Origin: Streptomyces sp. NBC_01707
Lineage (GTDB): Bacteria; Actinomycetota; Actinomycetes; Streptomycetales; Streptomycetaceae
Direction of reading: 5' to 3'
Length of the DNA stretch: 64,000 nt
Assembly (NCBI RefSeq): GCF_041438805.1
Contig: NZ_CP109190.1
Location: 9,424,001-9,488,000 of the forward strand
Of the stretch, positions 41,706 to 51,864 are shown piece after piece (within the stretch, counting starts at the first letter, position 1; each line of letters starts with the position of its first letter). The notes under the pieces were generated by a model. It saw nothing but the letters and a program-made list of their open reading frames with translations. It had not been told where the DNA came from and searched no databases. The position numbers and the translations under genes were made by a program.

Positions 41706-42551
41706 TCACAGGACATCGGCGAGGCGGTCTACCTGGTTCGGGTCGAGGCCGTAGCAGTAGAGCATGACTTCGTCGGCGCCGAGGTCGGCGAAGCGGGCGA
41801 TCGCATCGCGGATCTCAGTGGGTGTGGTGAGCAATCCGGCGACCATCTGGTCGGCCATGCCGGTGAAGGTGTAGTACGCGTGCATGTTGGCCTGGGCGTC
41901 GTCGATCACGTCTTGAGGGCCGAGGGCGACATTGATCTGCGCGACAATGCGCGGTTCGCCGTCGCGGCCGTACTCCTTCCAGAAGGTGCGGACGGTGTCG
42001 AACAGGCCGCCCGCCCACGAGGGCGCCGCGGCTGCGAGGAAGCCGTCCCCCCAGCGAGCAACGCGTTCGAGCGCGACGGGCTTGAAGCCACCGAAGAGCA
42101 CCTCGGGGCCGCCGGGCCGGGCTGGCGCGGGTCCGATCGGGCCGACGCCGTCGCGGTACGGCTCGCCGGACCAGAGGCGGCGCATCACCGCCATCTGCTC
42201 GTCGAGGCGTCGGCCTCGGGTGCGCTTGTCGATCCCCGTGACCTGGTGGTCGTCGTCCCGGCCGCCGATGCCCAGGCCGAGGACCAGGCGGCCACCGGTC
42301 ATACGGTCCAAGGTGGCGGCCTGCTTGGCGAGGAGAGAGGTATCGCGCAGCGGGGCGAGCAGCACTTCGGTCTGGACGCGGATGCGGGAGGTAGCGCCCG
42401 CGAGGATGGCGAGCGCGACCAGGGGTTCGGGGTTGTGGTACACGAGCCGGTCGAGCAGGCCGAGTGTGCTGAAGGGCCCGGCGTCGGCGCGCCGGGCCCA
42501 GGTGAGCAGGGTGGTCGGGTCGCCGATGGGTAGGCCGATACCGACATTCAT
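41706..42551 (-). CDS. LLM-class F420-dependent oxidoreductase
   Basis: This 281-residue protein starts [12 protein letters not shown] and is a luciferase-like TIM-barrel oxidoreductase. Markers are [65 protein letters not shown] sequence, and [24 protein letters not shown]. Such proteins use F420 or FMN and reduce or oxidise diverse substrates. The ATG at 42551 has GGAGG upstream; the open frame extends to 43415 through IS21 remnant sequence, which is not part of the gene. The 3' end meets the MOSC fragment. Confidence 0.88.
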   Translation of the reverse strand: MNVGIGLPIGDPTTLLTWARRADAGPFSTLGLLDRLVYHNPEPLVALAILAGATSRIRVQTEVLLAPLRDTSLLAKQAATLDRMTGGRLVLGLGIGGRDDDHQVTGIDKRTRGRRLDEQMAVMRRLWSGEPYRDGVGPIGPAPARPGGPEVLFGGFKPVALERVARWGDGFLAAAAPSWAGGLFDTVRTFWKEYGRDGEPRIVAQINVALGPQDVIDDAQANMHAYYTFTGMADQMVAGLLTTPTEIRDAIARFADLGADEVMLYCYGLDPNQVDRLADVL

Positions 42552-42756
42552 GAAGGAGACCTCCGAAAGGAAGGGTCGACAAAGACTGCTGCCGCCCCTT
42601 CGGCACCTCAGCGAGGTGGGACGCTCCCGCTCTGCGGCGTGTTTCTGGGGAACGTGTCGTCGAAGTGATCTGACCTTAGGGCGAGCTGTGTTCGTGGCAC
42701 AAGCCAATTTGGTCCGCCCCTGCCCCCAGCAGTTACAGGCAGGACCTCTGGAATCG

Positions 42757-43041
42757 CTTTCGCGCAGAGAAGGGACGGGAACGAAGTGATTGCGGCGGAA
42801 GTAGCCGATCATCCCTTCGACCCCGCCCTTCTCGTGGGCGCCTTCGATGCCGGGCCGGCAGTAGAAGCTTTCGATGCCGAGGTGCGAACGGAACGCGATC
42901 CACCGGTCAGCCTCGACTCTTCCCGGCCTTGCCCCGGCACCCTGGCAACGGCGGCTTTCAGGTTGTTGTGACGGACATTGGTCCTCGGCGCCCCGCCCAA
43001 AGTCCGCAGTGCGTGAACGTGGCCTTCGAAGAAGGCTTCCT
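42757..43041 (-). pseudogene. IS21 family transposase (IstA) remnant
   Basis: One frame reads [19 protein letters not shown] and [16 protein letters not shown]. The next frame continues [19 protein letters not shown], then [20 protein letters not shown] and VPVPSL. This is the middle of the IS21-type IstA integrase core, including the EKGGVEG motif with the catalytic glutamate. One frameshift lies at about 42905. Both ends and the istB helper gene are missing, so the element is dead. Confidence 0.75.
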
Positions 43042-43143
43042 GGCCGCAGGAGGCGAACGCGCTTCTCTGCACTTGGCACGGTGCCGTGCCTGGCAGCGCG
43101 AAACCTGTGGCCCGAGAGCTGGAGGTTCCGTAGCGTGTCGGTC

Positions 43144-44022
43144 ATGCCGATGCCTGTCCTGTACTGCCGTGATTCGTTGAAACCCCGATGTGTAGACGAA
43201 CACTTCGCACCGGAAGCACAGGAGGTGCGTGCCTTTGGCGGGGCAGTCGGGCTGATCGACCACGACGCGCTGTTGCAGGGCGACGCGCAGCAGGCTGTTG
43301 CACAAGTACCGGCTGGGCTTGGAAACGCCTGGTACCGAGGCTGGATGCTTCCCAGCGATCGATATGCCGCGTTGGCTGAGGCGCTGAGCCGACGCGGCAC
43401 CGAGTTGCTGGTCACACCGGAGCAATACCGGACCGCTCACGAACTGCCGGGCTGGTATCCGATGTTCGTCGACATCACGCCCGAGAGCGTGTGGCGCCGC
43501 ACCGAACCCGGTGAGATGTTGACCGCCGACGAGCTGGCTGCTCTTGCCGAGCCTCTGCTTCCAGGCTCGGGAATCGTGAAGGACTACGTCAAATCCCGCA
43601 AGCACGAGTGGGAGCAGGCGTGCTTCATTCCCGATCTCGCCGACGTCGTGGAGCTGACACGGGTCGTGCAGCGCTTTGTAGAGCTGCAGGAGGAGTTCCT
43701 GGCCGGCGGAGTCGTTCTCCGCGCCTTCGAGGTGTTCTCGAAGCTTGAGTCCGTCGCGGCTGAAGTGCGCGTGTGGTGGGTGGATGGTGAACCCAGGCTG
43801 CTGACGCCCCATCCGGACAGCCCGTTTGGGCGCGGGCTGGTGCCCAACCTTGATCACATCGAGCCTGCAGTGCAGCGCCTGGGGTGCCGGTTCGTCACAA
43901 CCGATGTGGCCCTTCGCTCGGACGGGGTGTGGCGGGTCGTCGAAGTCGGTGACGGCCAAGTCAGTGATCTGCACCAGTCGAGCGGGCGAGGCGAATTGGC
44001 CGCACTGCTGGTCGGTCTGTAG
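43144..44022 (+). CDS. ATP-grasp domain protein
   Basis: This 292-residue protein starts [25 protein letters not shown]. It is an ATP-grasp type protein of the actinobacterial DUF4343 kind, as shown by [16 protein letters not shown], the [19 protein letters not shown] motif with ATP-contacting lysines, and the C-terminal [26 protein letters not shown], which carries the metal ligands. The enzymes join a carboxylate to an amine or thiol using ATP, but the substrate is unknown. A -10-like TAGCGT seven bases before the ATG suggests a leaderless mRNA; a GTG nine bases upstream is an alternative start. Confidence 0.8.
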   Translation: MPMPVLYCRDSLKPRCVDEHFAPEAQEVRAFGGAVGLIDHDALLQGDAQQAVAQVPAGLGNAWYRGWMLPSDRYAALAEALSRRGTELLVTPEQYRTAHELPGWYPMFVDITPESVWRRTEPGEMLTADELAALAEPLLPGSGIVKDYVKSRKHEWEQACFIPDLADVVELTRVVQRFVELQEEFLAGGVVLRAFEVFSKLESVAAEVRVWWVDGEPRLLTPHPDSPFGRGLVPNLDHIEPAVQRLGCRFVTTDVALRSDGVWRVVEVGDGQVSDLHQSSGRGELAALLVGL

Positions 44023-44139
44023 CACTTGACGGAAGTATCGGGGTGCGGCATCTGCCGTTCCCCATGCCAGGTCGAACTCGGGGAACCGTTCAACCGCACC
44101 GTCGACAGCTTGATGCGCCCCCGAAGTAGTGCACGGCAT

Positions 44140-44361
44140 TCAGCGATGCCACCAACTCTGCAGCTTCGGCCACTCTTCAACCAGATCTGCGAACTCGACG
44201 AATCGCTCGCAGCACCGTCCAGCCTCATCTTCGGGGACTGAATCGTCATCGTCTTGGACGATCTCCAGCGCCAAGATCTCCTTCCGCCACGAGTGGCTGC
44301 ACAGTGGTTGGAAAGGGATCGTGGCCAGCTTGCGACGCAGGCGGGGTATGCGGGGATCCAT
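44140..44361 (-). CDS. small conserved-looking hypothetical protein
   Basis: This 73-residue acidic protein starts MDPRIPRLRRKLATIPFQPLC. It continues SHSWRKEILALEIVQDDDDSV and RCCERFVEFADLVEEWPKLQSWW. It has a helical pattern with a CC pair and aromatic residues and reads like a real protein rather than a shadow frame. It has no strong ribosome binding site. The function is unknown. Confidence 0.5.
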   Translation of the reverse strand: MDPRIPRLRRKLATIPFQPLCSHSWRKEILALEIVQDDDDSVPEDEAGRCCERFVEFADLVEEWPKLQSWWHR

Positions 44362-44388
44362 GGGGGATCTGCTCTCGTTTCCGTCACC

Positions 44389-44790
44389 CTATGGGTGGCT
44401 GTAGTCGGCTGGCCAGAAGAACCCTCTTCCGCAGTAGAGCGAAGCCTGCCCGGCCGAATATCTGGCGCTTGAGCATCTTGATCCGATTGACGTGCCCTTC
44501 GACGACGCCGGAGCTCCAGGGCAGCGTGAGGCCGGCAATGACCGCATCGAGGTCACGGTCGATGCCCGCCGCAAGGGTGTGGAGGCGGGGGAGGTCGTCT
44601 CACCGGACGGCGTCGAGCCACTGCGGCAGCCGTTCGCCCTGGCGCTCGGCGAGCATCTGACCGAAAGACCGGACGTGGCCGGTGAGAGCATCGAGTTCGC
44701 GGCAGTGGACCCGAACGGCCTTGAGCCGAAGGTGCTCGATCTCGGTGAGGGTCTCCGGCCGACGGAGGATCCACCCAGCGCCGATGCGGG
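44389..44790 (-). pseudogene. ISL3 family transposase remnant with internal stop
   Basis: The minus-strand frame reads WILRRPETLTEIEHLRLKAV, then GHVRSFGQMLAERQGERLPQW and LDAVR. An in-frame TGA follows at 44600-44602, and then the same frame goes on to LPWSSGVVEGHVNRIKMLKR and GRAGFALLRKRVLLAS. This is the C-terminal third of an ISL3 transposase with one nonsense change. The N-terminal part is cut off at about 44790, where an IS5-type remnant on the other strand begins. The element is dead. Confidence 0.75.
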
Positions 44791-44830
44791 GTGCCGGTGG
44801 TCGAGCTGCGACCGGGCCCGGTGAGAGGCC

Positions 44831-45330
44831 CGTGCTGTGGCGCGAGGGTGCGGACGCGGTCCGCAAGGGGCGGCCGTGGGGCCTGCCCCTGGAGGACCGG
44901 GCGCTACTGGTCGCGGCGTACTGGCGCACCAACCTGACGATGCGCCAGCTCGCGCCGTTGCTCGGGCTGTCGAAATCCGCGGTGGCCCGCGTGATCTACC
45001 ATCTCGGACCGATGCTCGCGCTTCAGCCCCGCAAGCGGTTCGCCAAGGACACCGTGCTCATCGTGGACGGCACCCTGGTGCCCACCCGCCACACCATCGC
45101 CAAGCAGTCCAAGAACTACCGGAACTCCACCAACCACCAGGTCGTCATCGACGCCGACACCGGCTCGTCGTCATGGTCGGCCAACCGCTGCTCGGGAACC
45201 GCAATGACTGCAAGACGTGGAAGGAATCCGGCGCCAAGGCCGCCATCGGCAGGGCACTCACAATCGCCGACGGCGGCTATCCCGGCACGGGACTCGTAGC
45301 GAAGGACGGCAGCAACGGGGCGGCCGGCTC
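44831..45330 (+). pseudogene. IS5 family (DDE_4) transposase remnant
   Basis: The frame starts near RPVLWREGADAVRKGRPWGL and contains a helix-turn-helix (RTNLTMRQLAPLLGLSKSAV) and the DDE core start FAKDTVLIVDGTLVPTRHTI, YRNSTNHQVVIDADT. After about 45165 the matching sequence is in the next frame: GQPLLGNRNDCKTWKESGAK and LTIADGGYPGTGLV. The rest of the catalytic domain, with the final E, is missing. One frameshift and a truncation make it inactive. It abuts the ISL3 remnant, so one element probably landed in the other. Confidence 0.78.
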
Positions 45331-45420
45331 CCAGAGTTCATCAGGAACCAGACGCTTCGATAGATCAGCACCCACGACCGGCATCATGCCGCACGAACAT
45401 CAAGTCACGTGAGGCAACCC

Positions 45421-46005
45421 CTAAGCCTTGATTGGTGCGGCCGACCTGGCTGCCTGCTCGATCTTCGCGCAGTAGGCTGCACGGGCTTCCTCGTCGATCT
45501 GTTTCTCGTGTTCGGCGCGCAGCCCGGTCCGGCCGTCGAGGCCCTCGCGGAGGATATCGGCGTGCCCGGCATGCCTGATGGACTCGCCGAGGACATGGAC
45601 CATGACGGCGAACAGGTTCGTGTAGGGATAAGGCTCCGGCCACCATGGCACGTGGCCGGGGGCGTCGAGGGGAAGCTCGTTGATCGTCGCGTCCGAGTGT
45701 TCCCACGTGCGCCGGTAGAACCCGATGATCTGATCGCGGGTCTCGTCCTCGGTCGCCCACTGATCGCTGCCGTCGGAGTCCTGCCACCGGGGCAGCGGTT
45801 CCGGGGAAGGGCGGTCGAAGATCTCGCCGAAGTACCTGGCCTCGACGGTGGCCACGTGTTTGACCAGGCCGAGGAGGTTGGTCCCGGTCGCTGTCAAAGG
45901 TCGGCGGGCGTCGTATTCGGACAGGCCGTCGAGTTTCCAGAGCAGCGCCTTGCGGTCCCGCCGCAGTCTCCCGTGCAGGTTGTCTTTCGCGAATTCATCG
46001 ATCAT
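45421..46005 (-). CDS. DinB family protein (DUF664-like)
   Basis: This 194-residue protein starts MIDEFAKDNLHGRLRRDRKA and has the DinB/YfiT four-helix-bundle layout. It has NLLGLVKHVATVEARYFGEIF with the first metal histidine, and FAVMVHVLGESIRHAGHADILRE with the H-x(3)-H pair that would bind a divalent metal. Some family members are mycothiol- or bacillithiol-dependent thiol transferases; no reaction is assigned here. A longer frame starts at 46023; the later ATG fits the family start better. It lies next to IS remnants. Confidence 0.85.
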   Translation of the reverse strand: MIDEFAKDNLHGRLRRDRKALLWKLDGLSEYDARRPLTATGTNLLGLVKHVATVEARYFGEIFDRPSPEPLPRWQDSDGSDQWATEDETRDQIIGFYRRTWEHSDATINELPLDAPGHVPWWPEPYPYTNLFAVMVHVLGESIRHAGHADILREGLDGRTGLRAEHEKQIDEEARAAYCAKIEQAARSAAPIKA

Positions 46006-46158
46006 GCGGCACGAGCCTGCCATGGGTTGCTCGTGGTCTCAAGATCCCGTACGCGGTCCGCAACGACCGGCAGAGCCGAGGCCTGGCCATGGCCACTGCC
46101 CTGACCTGCTACAAGAAGCTCGCGAAACTTGCCACGTGAGACACCAAGGGGATCCGGC

Positions 46159-46208
46159 AGAGCAGCCGGTGCCCGGTGCCATCGAAGGCGTGGGGCGCCG
46201 GCTGCTCT
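46159..46208 (-). terminator. possible weak terminator of the second subtilase
   Basis: An 11-base perfect inverted repeat AGAGCAGCCGG flanks a 28-base loop immediately after the subtilase gene. The long loop makes its role uncertain. Confidence 0.35.
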
Positions 46209-46214
46209 CGACGG

Positions 46215-49200
46215 TCACTTGAGGCCGAAGGCCCGGGTGATGGTCTGGGTGATGCCGCCGCCGTTGCGCTGCTTGGCGGTGACCCGGATGGACACGTAAC
46301 CAGCCCGGGAGGGCGCGTTGACGGTCGTCTGCCAGGTGCCCTTGTTCTCCTTCAGGTCCTGCGGCCGCCAGGACGCCCCATCGTCGTAGGAGACCTCGAG
46401 CTCGAGGGAGGAGATCGCGTCCTTCGCGGCGTCACTGCCGAGGACGACGGGCGTGATGGAGAAGGCCGACTTGCGCTTCGCGCGCCCCGCGAGGTCCAGG
46501 TCCGTTCCGTAGTCGAGTTGGGCCAGCGGGATGGCCTGGTTGTCGGCGGTGCCGGAGAGGAAGCTCCACTCGGTGTGCGTGGTGGTGGAGTAAGGAATGA
46601 AGTCGGTGTTCCCCTTCGTGTCGACGACGAGCCGGTACGGGAGTTTCTTCGGTTCCAGGTCGCCCACTCCGAACTCGGGCCGTGCCCCGTTCTGCATCAG
46701 GAGTTTGTCTCCCTGGTGGAGCGAGAAGCTCCGCGACATCACGCCGGTGTCACCACTGTGGGCGGATCCTCCGTCGCCGAATCCGGCGATCATTCCGCCC
46801 ATGGCGTTGTCGAAACGGTGCGGGACCTCGAAGCTGACCATGCGCGGCCGGGTGATGGGCCCGAACCAGTGTTCGCTCTGCACGCTGCGCGGACGGTAGC
46901 TCACGACGTCGGTGAAGGTGGACCAGCCGTCGATGGATGCGTACTGCTGCCACTTGACGCCGTTTCCGGCGGAGACCCAGTCGGTACGGTGCCCCGCGGC
47001 GACCGGCTCCCTCGGGAACGGCGGGACGCGCGTCATCCCGTAGCCGGCATAGGGATAGGCGGCCGGCCAGTACTCGTACGAGGGGCTGTCCTCCCGGCTC
47101 TCCTTGACCTGCTTGCCGGGGGGCGGGGCGAAGTCGTTGTCGATGCGGGCGAGGCTGCCGGGATCCGTTGCCGCGGAGGGGTCGTCCGGCACGCCGCCAC
47201 GGTGGTAATCGGCCAGGTCGTACAAGTACTGCGGTGTGGGATGAGCTTCGACTGCCAGCTTGGTCCCGGAATTTCCTGCGGACCCGATCCTCTTGATCAG
47301 ATCCTCGCCCTCATCCATGGTGAGCGAGGCGACCGGGATCCGGCCGGTCGTCGTTCCGTCCGCGTCGCCGTACCAGTCGCTGCTGCGGCCGTCGCCGTCG
47401 TTGACCACCAGGAGCATCGCCGCACCCGCGGCGCGCGCCGCGGCTGCCTGGCCCGTCGGGACCACGGCGCCGCCGCTGCGAACGACTACCGCCTTGCCGC
47501 GGGCGGACAGACCGGCGTAGTCGGCGGGCTTGCCGGTACCGGCGAAGACGGCGTTGACGTGCGCGGTGCCGTCGCGGAACTGAGCGGATCCCGGCTGCAC
47601 CAGCAGGGTGTCGTCGAGGCTGTGGCCGCCGTAGGTGATTTTCAGTGGGGTCTGCTTGGCACGGATGCGGGTGGTGAAGACGAAGCTGCCGTTCTTCACC
47701 TTGCCCTTGGACGGAAGCGCCCACAGGCTGTCGTACTCGGCGGATGGCAGGAGGATCTGGTGCAGAGCCTGCCCATCGCTGGGTGTGGGCTCACTTGAGG
47801 TGAAGGAGCGGAAGAGGTCGATCCTGCTGGTGGTGACGGCCGTGGGCTTGGAGGTGGCCACCTTGATCCGGCGGATGCGCGACGCGTCGAGTTCCACCTG
47901 CCGGTCGGACCTCAGGTCGAGTTCGGGAACGGTCAGTACCGCGTATCCGAGGGAGTGCGGACCGTGGCGGCCTTCCACGTCCAGTGTGGAGACGACGGTG
48001 TAGGAGCCGGGGGCCCAGCGGCTGGTGAGCGTACCGTCCGGGGCCCACATGATGGTGGTATTCCCGTCGGCACCTGTGATCTCGACGTCGCCGCTGACGG
48101 GCTTGCCGGATCGGTCCTTCAGGTGGACGGTCAGGTCATACTTCTCGGACTCGACGGAGAGTCCCACGGCCGTGTGCACGGCACCGGCCTCGGAGCGTGC
48201 GGTGACCTGGGCCGCGTACTGGCCCGGCGCGAGGTCCTTCGGGTCCGCCACGAGGTCGACCGTCGAGGTTCCGCGCGCGGGTACCGTGACGCGGTCGGCG
48301 GCCGACGTGAACACCCCTGCGGGCGAGTCTCCGCGGTCCACCGAGAGCTGCAACGTGATGGGGCGGTCGGTGGTGTTGGTGTAGGTGATCTTCCGCTTGA
48401 CCGGCTTCCGCTTCTGGTCCGCCGACCACCGCACAAGTCCCGCGTCCACCGATCCGCTCGCGATCACCCGGTCCTTCAGGTAGGCGGCGGCGACGTCCAA
48501 GCGACCGGTGCCGGCCTGGTAAGGGGTATAGGCGGGGGTCGGCGCGCTGGTGCTCATCAGAGCGTCCTTGATTTGCTGTCCGCTCCACTTCGGGTGCTTC
48601 TGAGCCAGCAGGGCCGCCGCCCCGGCGACATGGGGAGCCGCCATGGAGGTGCCGCTCTCCGTGCGGTAGTAGCCTTCACCCCCGCCGTCCATGTACTGCG
48701 ACCGCGCCGCCAGCACGTCCACACCGGGGGCTGTCAGATCGGGCTTGAGGGCGTCGTCCATGAGGCGTGGCCCGGCGCTGGAGAACGGGGCGAGTTGGTC
48801 GGACGAGTCGACCGCGCCAACGGTGAGTGCGGCGTCCGCGGTTCCCGGCGCGCTCACGCTGTGGGAGCTGTTCCCGGAGTTGCCCGCGGCGATGACGAAG
48901 AGCGCACCCGTCTCGGCACTCAGTTGGTTGACCGCCCGGCTCAGGGGATCGTCTTGGGTGTGCCACGCCGGCGTGCCCAGACTCATGTTGATCACCTTGG
49001 CGTGCTCGGTCCGCGCCGCCCACTCCATGCCGGCGATGATCCCCGAGATGGGCCCTGATCCGTTGTCGCCGAGGACCTTGCCCACCAGCAGATCCGCGCC
49101 AGGAGCTACACCCCGTTCCGTGCCGTCGGAGGCAGCGCCGGTTCCGGCGACGGTGGACGCGGTGTGCGTTCCGTGGCCGTTCCGGTCGATGACGTCCTCG

Positions 49201-50063
49201 CCGGCGACGAAACTGCGGGACGCCACGATGCGCTTGGCGAGGTCCGGGTGGGTGGTGTCCGCCCCGGAGTCCAGTACTGCGACCCGTACCCCGGCACCCG
49301 TGCCCCCTGCCCCCCATGCCTGCGGGGCACCGATCTGCGCCGTGGTGTCGGCCAGTGCCGCCTCCGCCTTGCCGTCGAGCCACACCTTGTCGACACCGGC
49401 GGTGAAGGACGGCGCGGCCGCGCCGTTGTCCGGGCCTGGACCGGTGCGCGCCGTCGACCGCGAGGTGTCCTGCCCGCTGAGGCCGGTGAGGGCCGACCAA
49501 AAGGCTGCGGCCTTCGAGCGTTGGGCTTCGACGGCCGCTCCGCGGACGGACGGAAGGCCCAGGGTGGCCTTCGCCCCCGGCAGCGCGGCCGCGGACGGCA
49601 GTCCGTCGTCGGACGCGCCGCTCTTGTGGGCGGACACACCATCGGACCGGGTGATGATCAGAGGGAGCGCGCCTGTGTGGGCGTCGTCGTAGTCCTGGGC
49701 CACCAACTGTGTGACGTTGAAGAGTTGCTTGTCGAGTCGGCCGGAGGCGATGTAGGGCATGGCCTCATCGGGGTACACAAAGGTGTCACCGCCCTCGGTG
49801 GCGACGCGAACCGACCCCTTGGCTCCCGGTGCGCGCTCCACGTCCACCAGAGGGCTACGACCATTGCCCTGAGTCACCGTCACCTTGTCACCCGTGATCA
49901 GCGTCACCGTGAGCGGCGCACTCTGAGGGCCGCCGTGTCCCTCATGAGCCGCATGGGTTCCGGGGGCAGGGGCGGCACCGTGGGCGGTCGCGGGGGTGAT
50001 AAGGGTAGCGACAAGAACAGCGGCAACTGACGCTGCGGATCTTCGGGTAGTGGGAAGTCGCAC
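46215..50063 (-). CDS. secreted subtilisin-like serine protease (S8) with PA domain, second copy
   Basis: This 1282-residue secreted protease has a signal peptide (to about 32), a propeptide and an S8 domain. The triad is D265 (VAVLDSGAD), H297 (NGHGTHTAS) and S473 (GTSMAAPHVAG). A PA-like domain lies at about 824-931. The order and spacing of domains closely match the protease at 26.6-30.3 kb, so the two are distant paralogues. The GTG at 50063 is chosen because GGAGG lies six bases upstream; the frame is open to 50165. The upstream AT-rich stretch (50064-50160) probably holds the promoter. It would digest extracellular protein. Confidence 0.94.
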   Translation of the reverse strand: MRLPTTRRSAASVAAVLVATLITPATAHGAAPAPGTHAAHEGHGGPQSAPLTVTLITGDKVTVTQGNGRSPLVDVERAPGAKGSVRVATEGGDTFVYPDEAMPYIASGRLDKQLFNVTQLVAQDYDDAHTGALPLIITRSDGVSAHKSGASDDGLPSAAALPGAKATLGLPSVRGAAVEAQRSKAAAFWSALTGLSGQDTSRSTARTGPGPDNGAAAPSFTAGVDKVWLDGKAEAALADTTAQIGAPQAWGAGGTGAGVRVAVLDSGADTTHPDLAKRIVASRSFVAGEDVIDRNGHGTHTASTVAGTGAASDGTERGVAPGADLLVGKVLGDNGSGPISGIIAGMEWAARTEHAKVINMSLGTPAWHTQDDPLSRAVNQLSAETGALFVIAAGNSGNSSHSVSAPGTADAALTVGAVDSSDQLAPFSSAGPRLMDDALKPDLTAPGVDVLAARSQYMDGGGEGYYRTESGTSMAAPHVAGAAALLAQKHPKWSGQQIKDALMSTSAPTPAYTPYQAGTGRLDVAAAYLKDRVIASGSVDAGLVRWSADQKRKPVKRKITYTNTTDRPITLQLSVDRGDSPAGVFTSAADRVTVPARGTSTVDLVADPKDLAPGQYAAQVTARSEAGAVHTAVGLSVESEKYDLTVHLKDRSGKPVSGDVEITGADGNTTIMWAPDGTLTSRWAPGSYTVVSTLDVEGRHGPHSLGYAVLTVPELDLRSDRQVELDASRIRRIKVATSKPTAVTTSRIDLFRSFTSSEPTPSDGQALHQILLPSAEYDSLWALPSKGKVKNGSFVFTTRIRAKQTPLKITYGGHSLDDTLLVQPGSAQFRDGTAHVNAVFAGTGKPADYAGLSARGKAVVVRSGGAVVPTGQAAAARAAGAAMLLVVNDGDGRSSDWYGDADGTTTGRIPVASLTMDEGEDLIKRIGSAGNSGTKLAVEAHPTPQYLYDLADYHRGGVPDDPSAATDPGSLARIDNDFAPPPGKQVKESREDSPSYEYWPAAYPYAGYGMTRVPPFPREPVAAGHRTDWVSAGNGVKWQQYASIDGWSTFTDVVSYRPRSVQSEHWFGPITRPRMVSFEVPHRFDNAMGGMIAGFGDGGSAHSGDTGVMSRSFSLHQGDKLLMQNGARPEFGVGDLEPKKLPYRLVVDTKGNTDFIPYSTTTHTEWSFLSGTADNQAIPLAQLDYGTDLDLAGRAKRKSAFSITPVVLGSDAAKDAISSLELEVSYDDGASWRPQDLKENKGTWQTTVNAPSRAGYVSIRVTAKQRNGGGITQTITRAFGLK

Positions 50064-50165
50064 ATTGCCTCCAGAGTCGACGATTGATCGAATCCGACCA
50101 TCTCTGAAGAGAAAATGTAAAGTACTTGAACTAATACCTAACCTCGCTGTAACGTGCCGCCTCAT

Positions 50166-51087
50166 GGGGCCTTGGCCGAGCAGCCGATCTCACCGACAGG
50201 CCCCCACCTCAACGGCATTGACCGTCGGACGGGACAACCCACCGCCACAGGTGCCGTTTCTGCCGAGACGCCCATCACCGCTCACTTGCGTGCGAGAAGC
50301 TCACGGAGTGCGCCTTGGTGTTACGACGGAGAGAAGCCGCGGGAGTGTTGACCGCGAACGTTTCCGGGCGCCGGCGATCCGCCGATCGATGCTCGCGGTG
50401 CTCGTTGTGTAGGCCTCATCTTCGATGTCGCCGTGATCGCTGTTGAGGGTGAGGGTGACGATGGCAGCGGCCGGTCAGGGCACGGCGATTGAGCGATGCA
50501 AAAGGGCAGAGGCTGAGGGCACACGCCGGCGACTACAGCTCCAACGGCTGCATCAAGTTCGCACCCACCGACCTCGAGGACCTCTTCACCCAACCGGGCC
50601 GGCTGGCCCAACAATCTGACACTCCACGTCAGCGGACCAACACCCCAGGCCGCGCAACACGTTTGACCTGCAAGTCCCCGAACAGCAGGGAGGCCTGAGC
50701 CGCGACGGTTCGGGCCTCCCCGAGGTGTCCCCGGGGGCTGAAGTTCATACACGCGGTTCCAGGTCCAATAACAGGCAGGGAGCGGGGCGCCGGTGGGTGA
50801 CCATGACGCGGTGAGTCTTGACTTGAGCAACTACGAACTCCTGTGGCCCACGTGCCGTTGTCGGTCCGGCAGAAGTAACTGTCGTCTGCGCAGCTCCAGT
50901 CGGTAGCGTCGGTCCCGATAGCCTGCACGTAGAAAGTGCGCCCCTCCTGAACCGACAGGACCGCGCGGCAAGGTTCATCGTCCAGGTCAGGGAGCCATGG
51001 TGTTCGCGGCCGGGCGATCGCTGGCGGCGGCGATGGCGGGCTCGGTGCGACCGGCATGGGAGTGTCTACCCAACGCCACGGCATCAG
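50166..51087. other. gene-poor stretch upstream of the S1 protease fragment
   Basis: No clear gene. A minus-strand frame at about 50830-51000 has protein-like sequence (AVLSVQEGRTFYVQAIGTD and DDSYFCRTDNGTW) but no recognisable family. The missing first part of the S1 protease is not found in any frame. Confidence 0.4.
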
Positions 51088-51489
51088 GTGACGACACATC
51101 AGGCAGCAGACGGCTCCGACATCAACCCGCTCGGGACCCTCCGTTATTGGGGTGGTGAGTACCACCAGATCGATAATTCCCGCTACCCGATGGAGCAGGA
51201 AAGCATCGACCGGATCGGGGTCAACGGTCAGGACACGACGGGCAACATCACCAAAGCGAGTGTGACCGTCAGTATCGAAGGCAAGACTCTGTACGGCATG
51301 TTCGGGTCGAACGTCTGCGCTCTGGGCGGCGACAGCGGAGGCCCGGCGCTCAACGGAACAACAGCCCTGGGCCTTCTCTCTGGCGGCACCAGCGAGACCG
51401 TGTGCGACTCCTCCTCCAGTGGCACCTACCGAAACTACTTTACGAAGGTGCAGACCGTGCTGGACGAACGCGGGCTTCACGTCTACTGA
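51088..51489 (+). pseudogene. chymotrypsin-fold (S1) protease, C-terminal fragment
   Basis: This 133-residue frame starts with GTG and reads THQAADGSDINPLGTLRYWG, DNSRYPMEQESIDRI and CALGGDSGGPALNGT, with a normal C-terminus. GDSGGP holds the catalytic serine of streptogrisin-like secreted proteases. The N-terminal half with the signal peptide, propeptide and catalytic His and Asp is missing, and no other frame upstream supplies them. It is probably a truncated gene. Confidence 0.75.
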
Positions 51490-51783
51490 CGGCGCCGCTC
51501 CATCCAGCTGCCGCAACCGTTGAACCTGTCCGGACCCAGCCACGTCACACGGACTCGGCTACCACGGCCACCGGTAGAGGAGCCAGGCCGCATCGTAGAG
51601 GTGGTCGCCGTGCCGTGCGCTGCCATGGTCCATCACGGCGGTGGCGGAGTCGTCGGCAGCGAGGACGGATCTCGCTCATCTCCTCAGGTGTCACATCTGA
51701 TACAAGTTCACGCGCTACCCGGCTGGCGGCAGTTTGGGTACCTGACGAAGCTCTACTAGTAACTCGTAATTTAGGAATTATTA

Positions 51784-51812
51784 TTGACACGCGCCGGTAA
51801 CCGCTGCAAGAT
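51784..51812 (+). promoter_or_regulatory. promoter of the GH27 gene
   Basis: TTGACA (51784-51789), then 17 bases, then CAAGAT (51807-51812). The -35 is a perfect match and the spacing ideal. It would give a leader of about 120 bases before the GH27 start codon. Confidence 0.6.
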
Positions 51813-51864
51813 CCTGGAAACCGACCGCAGGCGCGCGGGCATTGACTGGTCCGAAGGCCGACCG

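Noticed and set aside
41706..43415. One 569-residue protein from the long minus-strand frame
   Set aside because: The first half is IS21 remnant sequence; the oxidoreductase begins at 42551 with its own ribosome binding site.
46039..46137. Plus-strand end reading YAVRNDRQSRGLAMATALTC as a transposase tail
   Set aside because: It looks like an IS fragment but is too short and I could not assign a family.
46176..47798. 540-codon plus-strand frame opposite the second subtilase
   Set aside because: Antisense shadow without domain or ribosome binding site.
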